Shown here piece after piece: positions 7,620 to 15,635 of a stretch of 64,000 nt of DNA. Made by a program: the position numbers and the translations under genes. The stretch spans positions 5,700,822 to 5,764,821 of the forward strand of contig NZ_KB913037.1 in NCBI RefSeq assembly GCF_000384295.1. The letters run 5' to 3'. The stretch is from Amycolatopsis balhimycina FH 1894 (lineage in GTDB: Bacteria; Actinomycetota; Actinomycetes; Mycobacteriales; Pseudonocardiaceae). The notes under the pieces are model-generated. The model was not told the DNA's origin. It ran no database searches and saw nothing but the letters and a program-made list of their open reading frames with translations. Numbering within the stretch: the stretch's first letter is position 1; the number at the start of each line of letters is the position of its first letter.

Positions 7620-8764
7620 TTCAGCGGCCAGGTGCGGCCGTCCGGGGAGTCGAGCCAGAAGTCCTGGTGGTCGCCGGTCACCGTCAGGCCGAACCGGTCG
7701 CGCTCCGGCTTGCCCAGCTCGCACCACTCGACGTACGCCGCTTCGGCGAGCTCCCACAGCGCCCGCGGCCCGCCCTGGGCCACCTCGTCCGCACCGCCGC
7801 GCTTGCGGTGGCGGACCCACGAGCCGTCCGGGTGGACCAGCGCGACGCTCGGTGCTTCGTCGTCGGCGCCGTCGCGCACCGCCCGGACGCCCGGGAGGGC
7901 GAGCCCGGCGAAGAACTCGAACTGCTTGCGGGGCTGGAGCACCGTCGACATCGCCAGCCGCGTCTGTTCCCAGTCGCGGCGCGACGGCATCGGCAACGGG
8001 CCGGCCTCCGGCAGCCGGTGCGCGCGAAGCGGCATGAAGCGGCCGTCGCGCGCGAGGACGCGGCCCTGCGCGGTGCCGTCCTCGCCGGCGACGAGCCGGA
8101 CGAGCCCGGCGCCGATCGGCCGGTTCAGCGTCGTCACGATCAGCCCGCCCGGCGCGGTCTGCGCCAGCCACCCCACCGGGATCGAAGACACCGAAGCGGT
8201 GCACAGCACCCGGTCGAACAACGTGCCCGCGGGGAAGCCGAGCGCGCCGTCGCCCACCGCGCACGCCGGCCGGTAGCCCGCCGAGGCCAGCCGCTCGCGC
8301 GCCGCCTCGACGATCCCCGGGTCGATGTCCACTGTGGACACCTGACCGGCGCCGCAGCGGTGGCTCAGCAGGGCGGCGTTGTAGCCGGTGCCGGTGCCGA
8401 TCTCGAGCACGCGCTGCCCGTCGCGCACCCGCAGCTCCTCCAGCATGATCGCCATGATCGACGGCATGCTCGACGAGCTCGTCGGCGTGCCCGCCACCGG
8501 CCCGGTGCGCCGGGCGAGCTCCCAGCGGTCCGGGTCGTCGTCCAGCTGGGTCACCAGCACGTCGCGGGAGTAGACCGTCTCCAGCCAGCCCGGATCGCCG
8601 TGGTCCACCGCCGCCCACAGCCCGCCCGCCGGCATGAAGAACCGCGGCAGGAACACGTGGCGGGGCACCGCGCGGAAGGCGGCGATCCATTCCGGCGCGT
8701 GCAGGACGTCCTCGTCGAGGAGGTGCTCGACGAGGCGTCGCCGCAGCCGGGCCGAGCGCGTCAT
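7616..8764 (-). CDS. protein-L-isoaspartate O-methyltransferase family protein
   Basis: A 382-residue PCMT-family protein. Residues about 25-45 contain VPRHVFLPRFF, the family's N-terminal mark, and MPSIMAIMLEEL with VLEIGTGTGYNAAL is the AdoMet-binding motif I region; DIDPGIVEAARERL follows. The C-terminal third is an actinomycete extension not found in the 210-residue repair enzyme, so the target could be a peptide or natural-product precursor rather than damaged protein. It is transcribed away from the XRE regulator; the 108-bp gap holds a paired inverted repeat. Confidence 0.75.
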   Translation of the reverse strand: MTRSARLRRRLVEHLLDEDVLHAPEWIAAFRAVPRHVFLPRFFMPAGGLWAAVDHGDPGWLETVYSRDVLVTQLDDDPDRWELARRTGPVAGTPTSSSSMPSIMAIMLEELRVRDGQRVLEIGTGTGYNAALLSHRCGAGQVSTVDIDPGIVEAARERLASAGYRPACAVGDGALGFPAGTLFDRVLCTASVSSIPVGWLAQTAPGGLIVTTLNRPIGAGLVRLVAGEDGTAQGRVLARDGRFMPLRAHRLPEAGPLPMPSRRDWEQTRLAMSTVLQPRKQFEFFAGLALPGVRAVRDGADDEAPSVALVHPDGSWVRHRKRGGADEVAQGGPRALWELAEAAYVEWCELGKPERDRFGLTVTGDHQDFWLDSPDGRTWPLN

Positions 8765-8802
8765 GGCACCACGTTAGCGGTGAGCACCACCACACCCGAT
8801 AG

Positions 8803-8835
8803 TTGCAAGCAGAGTGCTTGCAATAGCTAGCACTC
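8803..8835. promoter_or_regulatory. paired inverted repeats in the methyltransferase/XRE promoter region
   Basis: TTGCAAGC (8803-8810) and GCTTGCAA (8816-8823) form a perfect repeat with a 5-base gap, and GAGTGCT (8812-8818) pairs with AGCACTC (8829-8835). They lie 38 bp before the XRE gene and between divergent starts, a good place for the regulator's own operator. Confidence 0.55.
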
Positions 8836-8872
8836 GGGCGTACCGTCGAAGGTGTCGCGAGGAGGTGACCGG

Positions 8873-9337
8873 ATGGCAGAAACCGGTGGGACGTCAGGAT
8901 CCGGCAGTCCCATGGAGAAGGTCGCGGACATCGCTTCCGACATCGGCGAGTACATCCGCCAGCAGCGCAACACCGCGAAGATTTCGTTGCGCCAGCTGTC
9001 GAAGCTCGCCGGCGTGTCCAACCCGTACCTGAGCCAGATCGAGCGCGGGGTCCGCAAGCCCAGCGCGGAGATCCTGCAGCAGATCGCCAAGGGCCTGCGC
9101 ATTTCGGCGGAAGCGCTGTACGTGCAGGCCGGGATCCTCGATCTGCCGACGGGCGGTCCGGTGGGCGACGCGATTCGCGCCGACGCCGAGCTGACCGAAC
9201 GGCAGAAGCAGGTCCTGCTCGACGTCTACGAGTCCTTCCGCCGGGAGAACGCCGCGGCCCGGCCGGCCGCCGAGTCCGCTCCCACCCCGGACACCCCAGA
9301 CACCACTCCAGCCGCAGACACCAAGGAGCCAGCATGA
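8873..9337 (+). CDS. XRE-family transcriptional regulator (Rv0474-like)
   Basis: A 154-residue protein with a Cro/C1 helix-turn-helix at about residues 25-80: IRQQRNTAKISLRQLSKLAG, then SNPYLSQIERG and PSAEILQQIAKGL. The tail is Pro/Thr/Ala-rich and disordered. The ATG at 8873 follows a strong GAGGAGGTG ribosome binding site, which rules out the ATG-less extension upstream. It overlaps the next gene by ATGA. From memory Rv0474 lies directly before hbhA in M. tuberculosis, so this is a conserved pair; the regulator probably controls the downstream adhesin-like gene and itself. Confidence 0.85.
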   Translation: MAETGGTSGSGSPMEKVADIASDIGEYIRQQRNTAKISLRQLSKLAGVSNPYLSQIERGVRKPSAEILQQIAKGLRISAEALYVQAGILDLPTGGPVGDAIRADAELTERQKQVLLDVYESFRRENAAARPAAESAPTPDTPDTTPAADTKEPA

Positions 9338-10023
9338 CCACCCCCAAGACCGAAGACGTCAAGAAGGCCGTCACCACCGCCTTCGACCAGGTCCGCACCC
9401 CGCTGCTCGCCGCCCTCGGCGCCGGGAACCTGGCCACCCACGCCGTCACCGACGCCGTGGCGAAGGCCAAGGAGAACGTGACCAAGAGCAGCGAGGTCGC
9501 CCGCAAGAACCTGCAGGAGCTGCCGACCGACGTCGAGAGCCTCCGCGAGAAGCTGGACCCGGCCGAGCTGCGCAAGGTCATCGACGAGTACACCGAGGCC
9601 GCGCTCAAGCTGTACAACAAGCTGGCCGAGTCGGGCGAGCAGGCGTGGGACAAGATCGCCGCGCAGCCGCAGGTCAAGAAGGCCATCGAGCAGCTCGAAG
9701 AGGCCCTGACCACCGCGCAGGGCCAGGTCGAGGTCGTCGGGGGCGAGGTCCGCGAGCGCGTCGACGGCGTGCTGGCCAAGGTGACCAAGCGCACCCGCTC
9801 GGCCGGCGAGAAGACCGCCCGCAAGGTGACCGAGGTCGCCGGCGAGGCCGCCGACGCCATCGAGGAGCTGGGTGACGACGTCGCCCACGAGACTCGTTCC
9901 GCGAGCCGCCGGGTCGCGAACAAGACGGCCCCGAAGACGGCCGCCCCGGCCCGCCGGACGACGACGGCGAGCACCACCAGTGCCGCGGTGAAGAAGCCGG
10001 CCGCGCCGAAGACCGACAAGTAA
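9334..10023 (+). CDS. hbhA: HbhA-like heparin-binding/coiled-coil protein
   Basis: A 229-residue protein, mostly helical and charged. Residues about 10-160 are predicted coiled coil rich in Ala/Glu/Lys, and the last 60 residues are Lys/Ala/Pro/Thr-rich (KKPAAPKTDK at the end), which in mycobacterial HbhA forms the heparin-binding tail. Position after an Rv0474-type regulator supports the assignment. In a non-pathogen the role is more likely in envelope or lipid-body organisation than host adhesion. Translation is coupled to the regulator by a 4-base overlap. Confidence 0.75.
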   Translation: MTTPKTEDVKKAVTTAFDQVRTPLLAALGAGNLATHAVTDAVAKAKENVTKSSEVARKNLQELPTDVESLREKLDPAELRKVIDEYTEAALKLYNKLAESGEQAWDKIAAQPQVKKAIEQLEEALTTAQGQVEVVGGEVRERVDGVLAKVTKRTRSAGEKTARKVTEVAGEAADAIEELGDDVAHETRSASRRVANKTAPKTAAPARRTTTASTTSAAVKKPAAPKTDK

Positions 10024-10037
10024 AAACGCCGTGAACA

Positions 10038-10076
10038 CCCGGCCCCGCCCCCCGGACCTCCGGTGGCGGGGCCGGG
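10038..10076 (+). terminator. terminator after hbhA
   Basis: Perfect 12-bp GC arms (10038-10049, 10065-10076) with a 15-base loop, 15 bp after the stop codon. Confidence 0.7.
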
Positions 10077-10108
10077 GTCGTTCGGGTGGTTTGCCGTAAG
10101 CTGTCGCT

Positions 10109-10402
10109 GTGCTAGTCGCCTTCTGGATCCTCAATGTCATCCACTGGGGCAGCGCGCTGGTCGGGCTCTTCGCCTTCGTGCACGCGCTGCTCCAGCGTGC
10201 CGACGCCTACTCGGCGGCCGACCGCAAGACCAAGCCCATCTGGATGCTGATCACCGGCGGCGCGACGCTCGCCATGGTGCTGTTCCCCGTGATGGGCCCC
10301 GGGATGATCTTCTACGTGCCCGCGATGGCCGCGGCCCTCGTCTACATAGTGGACGTCCGCCCGAAGCTGATCGAGGTCCAGCGCGGCGGCTCCAGCTGGT
10401 GA
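10109..10402 (+). CDS. DUF2516 small membrane protein (Rv0476-like)
   Basis: A 97-residue protein with three hydrophobic segments (about 2-25, 45-60 and 62-82) and a short polar tail. ILNVIHWGSALVGLFAFVHA and a basic ADRKTKPIW loop fit DUF2516. From memory the same kind of gene follows hbhA in mycobacteria. Its function is unknown. The GTG start is the only one that leaves the first membrane segment intact. Confidence 0.75.
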   Translation: MLVAFWILNVIHWGSALVGLFAFVHALLQRADAYSAADRKTKPIWMLITGGATLAMVLFPVMGPGMIFYVPAMAAALVYIVDVRPKLIEVQRGGSSW

Positions 10403-10442
10403 ACTCCTTCCCGTCCTCGCCGCAGCCGGCGGGGACGCTTTA

Positions 10443-10994
10443 ATGGGGGTCATGACCTGGACGATCGCCGGGAGCCTCACCGTCGTTCCCGCCCCCACGC
10501 GCACTGATCTGCTCGCCGAGCCCGTTGCCAAGGCGCTGGCCGCGCTCGCCGACCCGGACGCCGTCGGTGTCACCGAGATCGACCCGTCGCTCGCCGACAC
10601 CGCCGCCTTCTGTGAGGCGTACGGCTCGTCGCTCGAGGCGTCCGCGAACTGCGTCGTCGTCGCCGGCAAGCGAGCGGGCGAAGTCCGCTTCGCGGCCGCG
10701 CTCGTGCTCGCGACCACCCGCGCCGACGTCAACGGCGTGATCAAGCGCCGCCTCGACGTCCGCAAGGCGTCGTTCGCGCCGATGGACGAAGCCGTCGAGC
10801 TGACCGGGATGGAGTACGGCGGCATCACGCCGGTCGGCCTGCCCGCCGAATGGCCCATCCTGATCGACCGGCGCGTCGCCGACGCTCCCGAGCTCGTCAT
10901 CGGCAGCGGGATCCGCGGCAGCAAGCTGCTGATCTCCGGAGCGGCGCTGGCCGCGTTGCCCGGAGCTGAGGTCATCGAGGACCTCGCCCGGTGA
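10443..10994 (+). CDS. YbaK/EbsC-type aminoacyl-tRNA deacylase
   Basis: A 183-residue YbaK-fold protein. CVVVAGKRAGEVRFAAALVLA and KRRLDVRKASFAP carry the conserved lysine region of the family, and ELTGMEYGGITPVGLP is the hallmark GG-x-P-G loop. Family members hydrolyse mischarged aminoacyl-tRNA or small aminoacyl thioesters. A second ATG at 10452 is possible, giving 180 residues. It overlaps the next gene by GTGA, starting a three-gene operon with an ornithine-cyclodeaminase homologue and a lyase, which suggests the deacylase protects against a non-standard amino acid handled by that operon (inference). Confidence 0.8.
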   Translation: MGVMTWTIAGSLTVVPAPTRTDLLAEPVAKALAALADPDAVGVTEIDPSLADTAAFCEAYGSSLEASANCVVVAGKRAGEVRFAAALVLATTRADVNGVIKRRLDVRKASFAPMDEAVELTGMEYGGITPVGLPAEWPILIDRRVADAPELVIGSGIRGSKLLISGAALAALPGAEVIEDLAR

Positions 10995-11998
10995 CGTCCG
11001 TCTGGCTCCGGTACCTGACCGGAGCCGACATCGACACGCTCGGCGTCACGGACGCGGACATCGTCGGCGCGGTCGAGGACGTGCTCGCCGACCACGGCCG
11101 CGGTCAGGTCGTCTTCGAGCCGCGTACGCACCTCGTGCCGGACAACGGCGGCAAGGGCCACTTCAACATCCTCCGCGGCCACCTGTCCGCGAAGCAGGTG
11201 AGTGGCGTGAAGGTCGTCGGTGACTTCGTGGGGAACTTCGAACGGGGCCTCCCTTCGGAAATGGCGTTGATCCTGCTGCTCGACCCGGACACCGGCATGC
11301 CGCGGGCGATCGTCGACGGCACGATGATCACCGAGGCCCGCACCGGCGCGATGACCGCCGTCGGCGCGAAGTACCTGGCCCGCCCGGATTCACGGGTGCT
11401 CGGGCACATCGGCGCCCGCGGTACCGCCTGGTGGAACGTCGTGCTGCTGGATTCCTTGTTCGACTTCGCCGAGATCCGCGTGACCAGCAAGCGCCCGGAG
11501 TCACGGGAGGACTTCGGCCGCCGGCTGTCCGAGCGGCTCGGCAAGGACGTCCGCGTCTGTGCCACGGCCGAGGAGACCCTGGACGGCGCGGACATCCAGG
11601 TCGAGGCGTCCCGGCTGGTCGAACCCGAGGCGCTGGTGCGCCGCGAGTTCCTCCGGCCGGGCACCTTCCTGGTGCCCTACGGCACGATCAGCGCGCTCGA
11701 GCTCACGCTGCTCGACGACATCGACAAGGTCGTCGTCGACGACTGGCGCGAATCGCGGTCCGGCAACCCGCGGTTCGGCGCCCTGCGCCCGCAGCTCAAC
11801 GCCGGCCTTCTCACCGAGGACAAAGTCCACGCCGAGATCGGCGACATCGTGGCGGGCAGCAAACCCGGCCGCGAGCACGACGCCGAACGGATCCTGTTCT
11901 GGCACCGCGGACTGTCCACAACGGACGTTGCGGTGGCGAACATGATCCTCGCCCGTGCCGAGGCTTCCGGCGTCGGCACCATGCTGCCCTACCGATGA
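10991..11998 (+). CDS. ornithine cyclodeaminase/mu-crystallin family protein
   Basis: A 335-residue NAD(P)-dependent family member. GKGHFNILRGHLS and LLLDPDTGMPRAIVDGTMITEARTGA (read as DPDTGMPRAIVDG then ITEARTGAMTAVGAKYLA) are family signatures; the Rossmann glycine motif is the unusual LGHIGARGTAWWNV where typical members have a GxGxQA pattern. Known members make proline from ornithine, reduce cyclic imino acids or make diaminopropionate. The conserved Asp near the C-terminus appears in VVVDDWRES. It is coupled at both ends by 4-base overlaps to the deacylase and the lyase. Confidence 0.75.
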   Translation: MTSVWLRYLTGADIDTLGVTDADIVGAVEDVLADHGRGQVVFEPRTHLVPDNGGKGHFNILRGHLSAKQVSGVKVVGDFVGNFERGLPSEMALILLLDPDTGMPRAIVDGTMITEARTGAMTAVGAKYLARPDSRVLGHIGARGTAWWNVVLLDSLFDFAEIRVTSKRPESREDFGRRLSERLGKDVRVCATAEETLDGADIQVEASRLVEPEALVRREFLRPGTFLVPYGTISALELTLLDDIDKVVVDDWRESRSGNPRFGALRPQLNAGLLTEDKVHAEIGDIVAGSKPGREHDAERILFWHRGLSTTDVAVANMILARAEASGVGTMLPYR

Positions 11999-13440
11999 TC
12001 GTCTCCGACAGCGAGTTCGCTGACAGTGAACGGTTGGTTCTGGACAAACCGCTGGTAGAGACGTTGAAGCGGCGCCGGGAAGCGCTCTTGGCGGCGTTGC
12101 GAGGCGAGGCACCGGTCTACGGCGTCACCACCGGGATGGGCCGCCTCGCGGGCGTCGCCCTCGACGCGCGGCAGCAGGCCGAGCACCAGCGCAACCTGCT
12201 GGTCGGCCGCGCCGTCGGCGGGCCGCCGTGGCTCCCGCCCGAGGACGTCCGCGCGCTGCTCGTCGTCCGGCTGCGCGATTTCCTGCGGCCGTGGTCGGGG
12301 GTGAGCCCGGAACTGGTGCAGTTCCTCGTGGACCGGCTGAACGACGGCTTCACGCCGGCGGTCCCGCGCTCCGGCCTCGGCAGCTCGGGCGAGATCATCC
12401 CGCTGGCGCACGCCTTCCAGACGTTCCTCGGCCTCGGCACAGTCCTGGAGGACGGCGTCGAGGTCCCGGCCGCTTCGGCGCTCGCCGCGCGTGGCGCCGA
12501 GCCGTACGTCCTCGGGCCGAAAGAAGGCGCTTCCCTGTTGCAGGGGTCTCCGCTGGCGATGGTGCACGCTCGGCGCGGCTGGACCGAAACCCAGCAGCTC
12601 ATCGACCTGCAGACGCTCACCGAAGCGATGGCGATCGACGTGCTCGGCGCGCCACGCGAGGTCTTCTCGCCGGTCATGGCGGGCGGCGACGACCACCTGC
12701 GAACGCTGCTGCACGAGCTGAATTCACTGGTCGGAATCGGTCCGGTGCGGCCTGGCGTCGTGCAGGCCCCGCTTTCGGTGCGGGTCGCGCCGCGGGCGCT
12801 CGCCCACGCTTCCCGCGTCAACACCGATCTGCACGAGACCTGGCGGCGCTGGGAGACGATGCCCGGCGATTCGCCGTCTTTCGTCGACGGCGCGTTCATC
12901 CCGGGCACGGGGTACCACGCGGTGGACGTGGGCCTGCGGATGGACGCGGTCACGGCGGCGCTGGTGCACCTCGGCGAAATCTCGGTGCAGCGCACGCACC
13001 GGCTCCTCGACGAGCGGTTCAGCGGTCTCCCGGCGCAGCTCACGGCGGATCCGGGGCCGCGGGCGGGATTGACCCCGCTGCACAAGCGGGCGGCCGGCGA
13101 ACTGCAGGCGCTGCGCCGGCTCGCGACACCGGCGACGCTCGGTTCGATCGACACTTCGGCCGGTCAGGAGGACGTGCAGGCGTTTGCGGCGGCCGCCGGT
13201 GAGCAATTGCGCGCGGCTGCTTCGCACCTCTTCGCGATCACGGCGTGCGAGCTGATCACGGGCTCGCAGGCGCGGTACTTGGCCGGCGGCGACAGTGTTC
13301 CAGGTCTTCGCGCGGCGTACGAGTGGGTGCGGTCGGTGGTGCCGCCGGTGGACGAGGATCGTTCGCTCGGCCCTGAGATCTCGCGGTTGATCGCTGCTTG
13401 CCGGGCGGCCTACTTCGACGATCTCTCCACACTCACCTGA
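11995..13440 (+). CDS. divergent MIO-type aromatic amino acid lyase homologue
   Basis: A 481-residue member of the histidine/phenylalanine ammonia-lyase superfamily. YGVTTGMGRLAG replaces the usual YGVNTGFG, and the cofactor-forming Ala-Ser-Gly is Ser130-Ser131-Gly132 within GLGSSGEIIPLAH. The helical C-terminal half is recognisable from GTGYHAVDVGLRMDAV, LGEISVQRTHRLLD, FSGLP and SIDTSAGQED. The region equivalent to QDRYSLR reads APLSVRVAP, so the Asp-Arg-Tyr of known lyases is missing, and the later QEDH motif is QEDV. It is a lyase, an aminomutase or a non-MIO relative; substrate unknown. Confidence 0.7.
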   Translation: MIVSDSEFADSERLVLDKPLVETLKRRREALLAALRGEAPVYGVTTGMGRLAGVALDARQQAEHQRNLLVGRAVGGPPWLPPEDVRALLVVRLRDFLRPWSGVSPELVQFLVDRLNDGFTPAVPRSGLGSSGEIIPLAHAFQTFLGLGTVLEDGVEVPAASALAARGAEPYVLGPKEGASLLQGSPLAMVHARRGWTETQQLIDLQTLTEAMAIDVLGAPREVFSPVMAGGDDHLRTLLHELNSLVGIGPVRPGVVQAPLSVRVAPRALAHASRVNTDLHETWRRWETMPGDSPSFVDGAFIPGTGYHAVDVGLRMDAVTAALVHLGEISVQRTHRLLDERFSGLPAQLTADPGPRAGLTPLHKRAAGELQALRRLATPATLGSIDTSAGQEDVQAFAAAAGEQLRAAASHLFAITACELITGSQARYLAGGDSVPGLRAAYEWVRSVVPPVDEDRSLGPEISRLIAACRAAYFDDLSTLT

Positions 13441-13472
13441 AAGTCCGGGTTTCCGCTCGCATGTCGACGCCC

Positions 13473-14663
13473 TCACTGCACTCTGCGGGTGCGGGCTGCT
13501 CCGGGATTTCCTTTGCTGCGAAAGGCTTGTGAGTGGTCGGTCCCGCGTGTTTCGCCGCTGTTCAGACTTCGGCCCGCGGGGGCGCCCCCCGTCTCGACAC
13601 TATCACGCGGCACCGACGTTTTCGGGCCGTCGCAACGAAATCCACCGAGTTGTCCACAGGGTTGCCCAGATGTGGACAACCCGCCGCCGGAGGCCGCCGA
13701 AACGGACAGGCGGGCCGGCCGCCGCGCTACGTTCGTCGGTGTGCGCCCTCCGGGGGACACGGGCCCCGGGGAAGGAGGGATACGACGACGGGTCCGCGTG
13801 AAGGTGAGGGTGCGGGCATAGGGGTGGAAGCCCAGATCTCGATACAACGGGAGGGCAGCAACGGATTTCGGATGACCGATCACCGGATACACGACGGCTT
13901 CGCGAGCGCCGGCGTGGTGGGCCGCGCGCAGCGCGGCGAGGCACACCGCGCGGGCGAGCCCACTGCGACGGAACCCCGGCAAGGTTCCGACGGGCTCCAG
14001 CTCGCCGACGGCATTGCGCTCGTCGAGCCAGATCAGGCACTGGGCGGCAAACCGGCCATCGGGTGCTTCGACGACCCAGTCCAGTTCGGCGCGGTACGGC
14101 CAGGCGGCCATGACGTTCCGGTAGCTCGGTCCGGTCACCCGTGACGGGTGCCAGACCGCGCGGTGCACGGCCACGCGCCGTTCGAGATCGTCCGGGCCGA
14201 TCGGCCGGACGGTGAACCCACCGGGCACGACCGGCTCGGGCAGATCCACGAGGAGGCGAGACATATACGACTGGAAAACAGGACGCTCCTGAAGCGCGTA
14301 ACCGCTTCGCTCCAGCGCGGCGAGGACATGCTTTTCGGCGTCGAGCACGGTGACAGCGAGCTCGGCTCCGGAGGCGGTGTCTTCGAACCAGCCGAGCACC
14401 TCGGACGCGAGTCCGGGGCGCGCCGGATCGACGAGCAGCGCCAGTTCGCCGGGTAGCGAAATCCAGCCCCACGCCACGACTTCGCCACTCGCTTCCCACA
14501 GCACGGTCGGCCATTCGGCTTCGCGGCCGGCGTGCTGGAACCGCTGCCACGCAAGATCCCCGACGTGCACCGAACTCGCCTTCGACCAGATCCGGCGGGC
14601 CAGGCTCTGCATGGCCCGCAGGTCCTCCGGACCGGCGTAGCTGCGGCGCGTGGCGGCGGGCAT
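13473..14663 (-). CDS. GNAT N-acetyltransferase with unusual C-terminal extension
   Basis: A 396-residue frame. Residues 1-150 and about 155-290 look like two GNAT domains: EDLRAMQSLARRIW and, in the second, FTVRPIGPDDLERRVAVHR, AVGELEPVGTLPGFRRSGLARAV (acetyl-CoA loop RRSGLA) and LYRDLGFHPYARTLTF. The catalytic domain seems to end near residue 292; about 105 further residues of Arg/Pro/Gly-rich low complexity follow before the first in-frame stop, running through a pair of DnaA boxes. The family normally stops soon after LTFTR, so the tail may be a lost stop codon. The ATG at 14663 has AGGA upstream. Substrate unknown. Confidence 0.7.
   Translation of the reverse strand: MPAATRRSYAGPEDLRAMQSLARRIWSKASSVHVGDLAWQRFQHAGREAEWPTVLWEASGEVVAWGWISLPGELALLVDPARPGLASEVLGWFEDTASGAELAVTVLDAEKHVLAALERSGYALQERPVFQSYMSRLLVDLPEPVVPGGFTVRPIGPDDLERRVAVHRAVWHPSRVTGPSYRNVMAAWPYRAELDWVVEAPDGRFAAQCLIWLDERNAVGELEPVGTLPGFRRSGLARAVCLAALRAAHHAGAREAVVYPVIGHPKSVAALPLYRDLGFHPYARTLTFTRTRRRIPPSPGPVSPGGRTPTNVARRPARLSVSAASGGGLSTSGQPCGQLGGFRCDGPKTSVPRDSVETGGAPAGRSLNSGETRGTDHSQAFRSKGNPGAARTRRVQ
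13650..13679. other. inverted pair of DnaA boxes
   Basis: TTGTCCACA (13650-13658) and its reverse complement TGTGGACAA (13671-13679) face each other across 12 bases, forming 10-bp arms if one extra base on each side is counted. They lie inside the non-conserved 3' part of the GNAT frame. Confidence 0.5.
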
Positions 14664-14825
14664 GGGCAGAATCGTCCTGTGCCGCACCGGCCTTCGCCAA
14701 GCGGTTTTACCAATCCGGCCAAAAGTAGGCCGACCCCCGCGCGGCAGGTAACCGTTGCTACTAAGCCATTCGGCCGTGACTGTGGTCGGATTGGTAACGA
14801 TCGGCACAGTACCGGGAGGGTGGGC

Positions 14826-15389
14826 GTGGACGGCGGGCTGCTCGGGCGCGCGGCCGCGATGTTCGCGGTGACGGACGTCGACGACTTGGTGCTGCTCGCG
14901 GTGTTCTTCGGCCAGGCGGCCGGACGCCGTGGCGAGCTCAAGGTCGTGGCCGGGCAGTTCCTCGGCTTCGCGGCGATCCTCGCGATCTCGGTCGCGGGGG
15001 CGCTGGGAGCAGGGCTGCTGCCGGACGGCACAGTCCGCTGGCTGGGCGTGCTGCCGGTGCTGCTCGGAATCCGCGCGGCGTGGCAGGCATGGCGTCAGGA
15101 CGACGACGAGCCCGCGCCGGCGGCCGGACTGCTCGGCATCGCGACGGTGTGCTTCGCCAACGGCGGTGACAACGTCGGCGTGTACGTCCCCGCGTTCGCC
15201 GCGACCGGACCTGCGGGCCTGGCCGGTTACGTGGCGGTGTTCCTGGTGGGTATCGCGGTGTGGTGCGTCGCCGGGCGGTTCCTCGCGACCCGCCCGGGCG
15301 TCGCCAAGGTGCTCGCGCGGTGGGGGCACGTGGTGCTGCCGGCGGTGCTGATCGCGCTCGGCGTGCTGATCTTCCTCGGCGCGTTCTAG
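14826..15389 (+). CDS. CadD-like cadmium resistance transporter family protein
   Basis: A 187-residue membrane protein with five hydrophobic segments. FAVTDVDDLVLLAVFF near the N-terminus and CFANGGDNVGVYVPAF in the middle are the paired acidic/Asn motifs of the CadD/LysE-type superfamily; the loop QDDDEPAP separates the two halves. Members export divalent cations such as cadmium or act as quaternary-ammonium/solute transporters. GTG 14826 is preceded by GGGAGGG. It diverges from the GNAT gene. Confidence 0.75.
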   Translation: MDGGLLGRAAAMFAVTDVDDLVLLAVFFGQAAGRRGELKVVAGQFLGFAAILAISVAGALGAGLLPDGTVRWLGVLPVLLGIRAAWQAWRQDDDEPAPAAGLLGIATVCFANGGDNVGVYVPAFAATGPAGLAGYVAVFLVGIAVWCVAGRFLATRPGVAKVLARWGHVVLPAVLIALGVLIFLGAF

Positions 15390-15473
15390 CGCGATGTGGT
15401 CGGCACCGGCTTGCGCGGCTCTGGACTCGCCCGTCTGCTCACCGGCATGCGTGGCAGCCGCCAGTGTCGCGGT

Positions 15474-15526
15474 GTCTTGAATGACTCATTCAGGTCTTCG
15501 GAGGTCCTGAATGAGTCATTCAAGAC
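15474..15526. repeat. 53-bp palindromic element, copy A
   Basis: Perfect 21-bp arms (15474-15494, 15506-15526) around an 11-base loop. Each arm contains its own short palindrome TGAATGAnTCATTCA. It lies between the convergent CadD-like gene (85 bp after its stop) and the osmoprotectant permease gene (110 bp past its end), so it can act as a two-way terminator. It has the same length, ends and loop pattern as the elements at 28168 and 54271. Confidence 0.8.
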
Positions 15527-15635
15527 CTCCGGCGAGCAGCCGACCCGCGAGCCGGGCGCGACTTTGCCGGAACCCGGGAGGGGAGGGGTGGGGGTGGGCC
15601 CCGAAGGGGGCGCGGACCGTCACCGCCGAGCAGGC

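Noticed and set aside
8812..8835. A CIRCE (HrcA) element
   Set aside because: The half-sites are in the opposite order to CIRCE and no chaperone gene is nearby.
6510..10019. A minus-strand open frame of 1169 codons, and similar very long frames at 53661-55946, 30580-32682 and 21545-23479
   Set aside because: They lie opposite clear genes, have Arg/Pro/Ala-dominated composition and no domain; long antisense frames are expected at this GC content.
14664..15329. Upstream part of the minus-strand frame containing the GNAT domain
   Set aside because: It runs antisense through the CadD-like gene and the GNAT similarity begins only at 14663.
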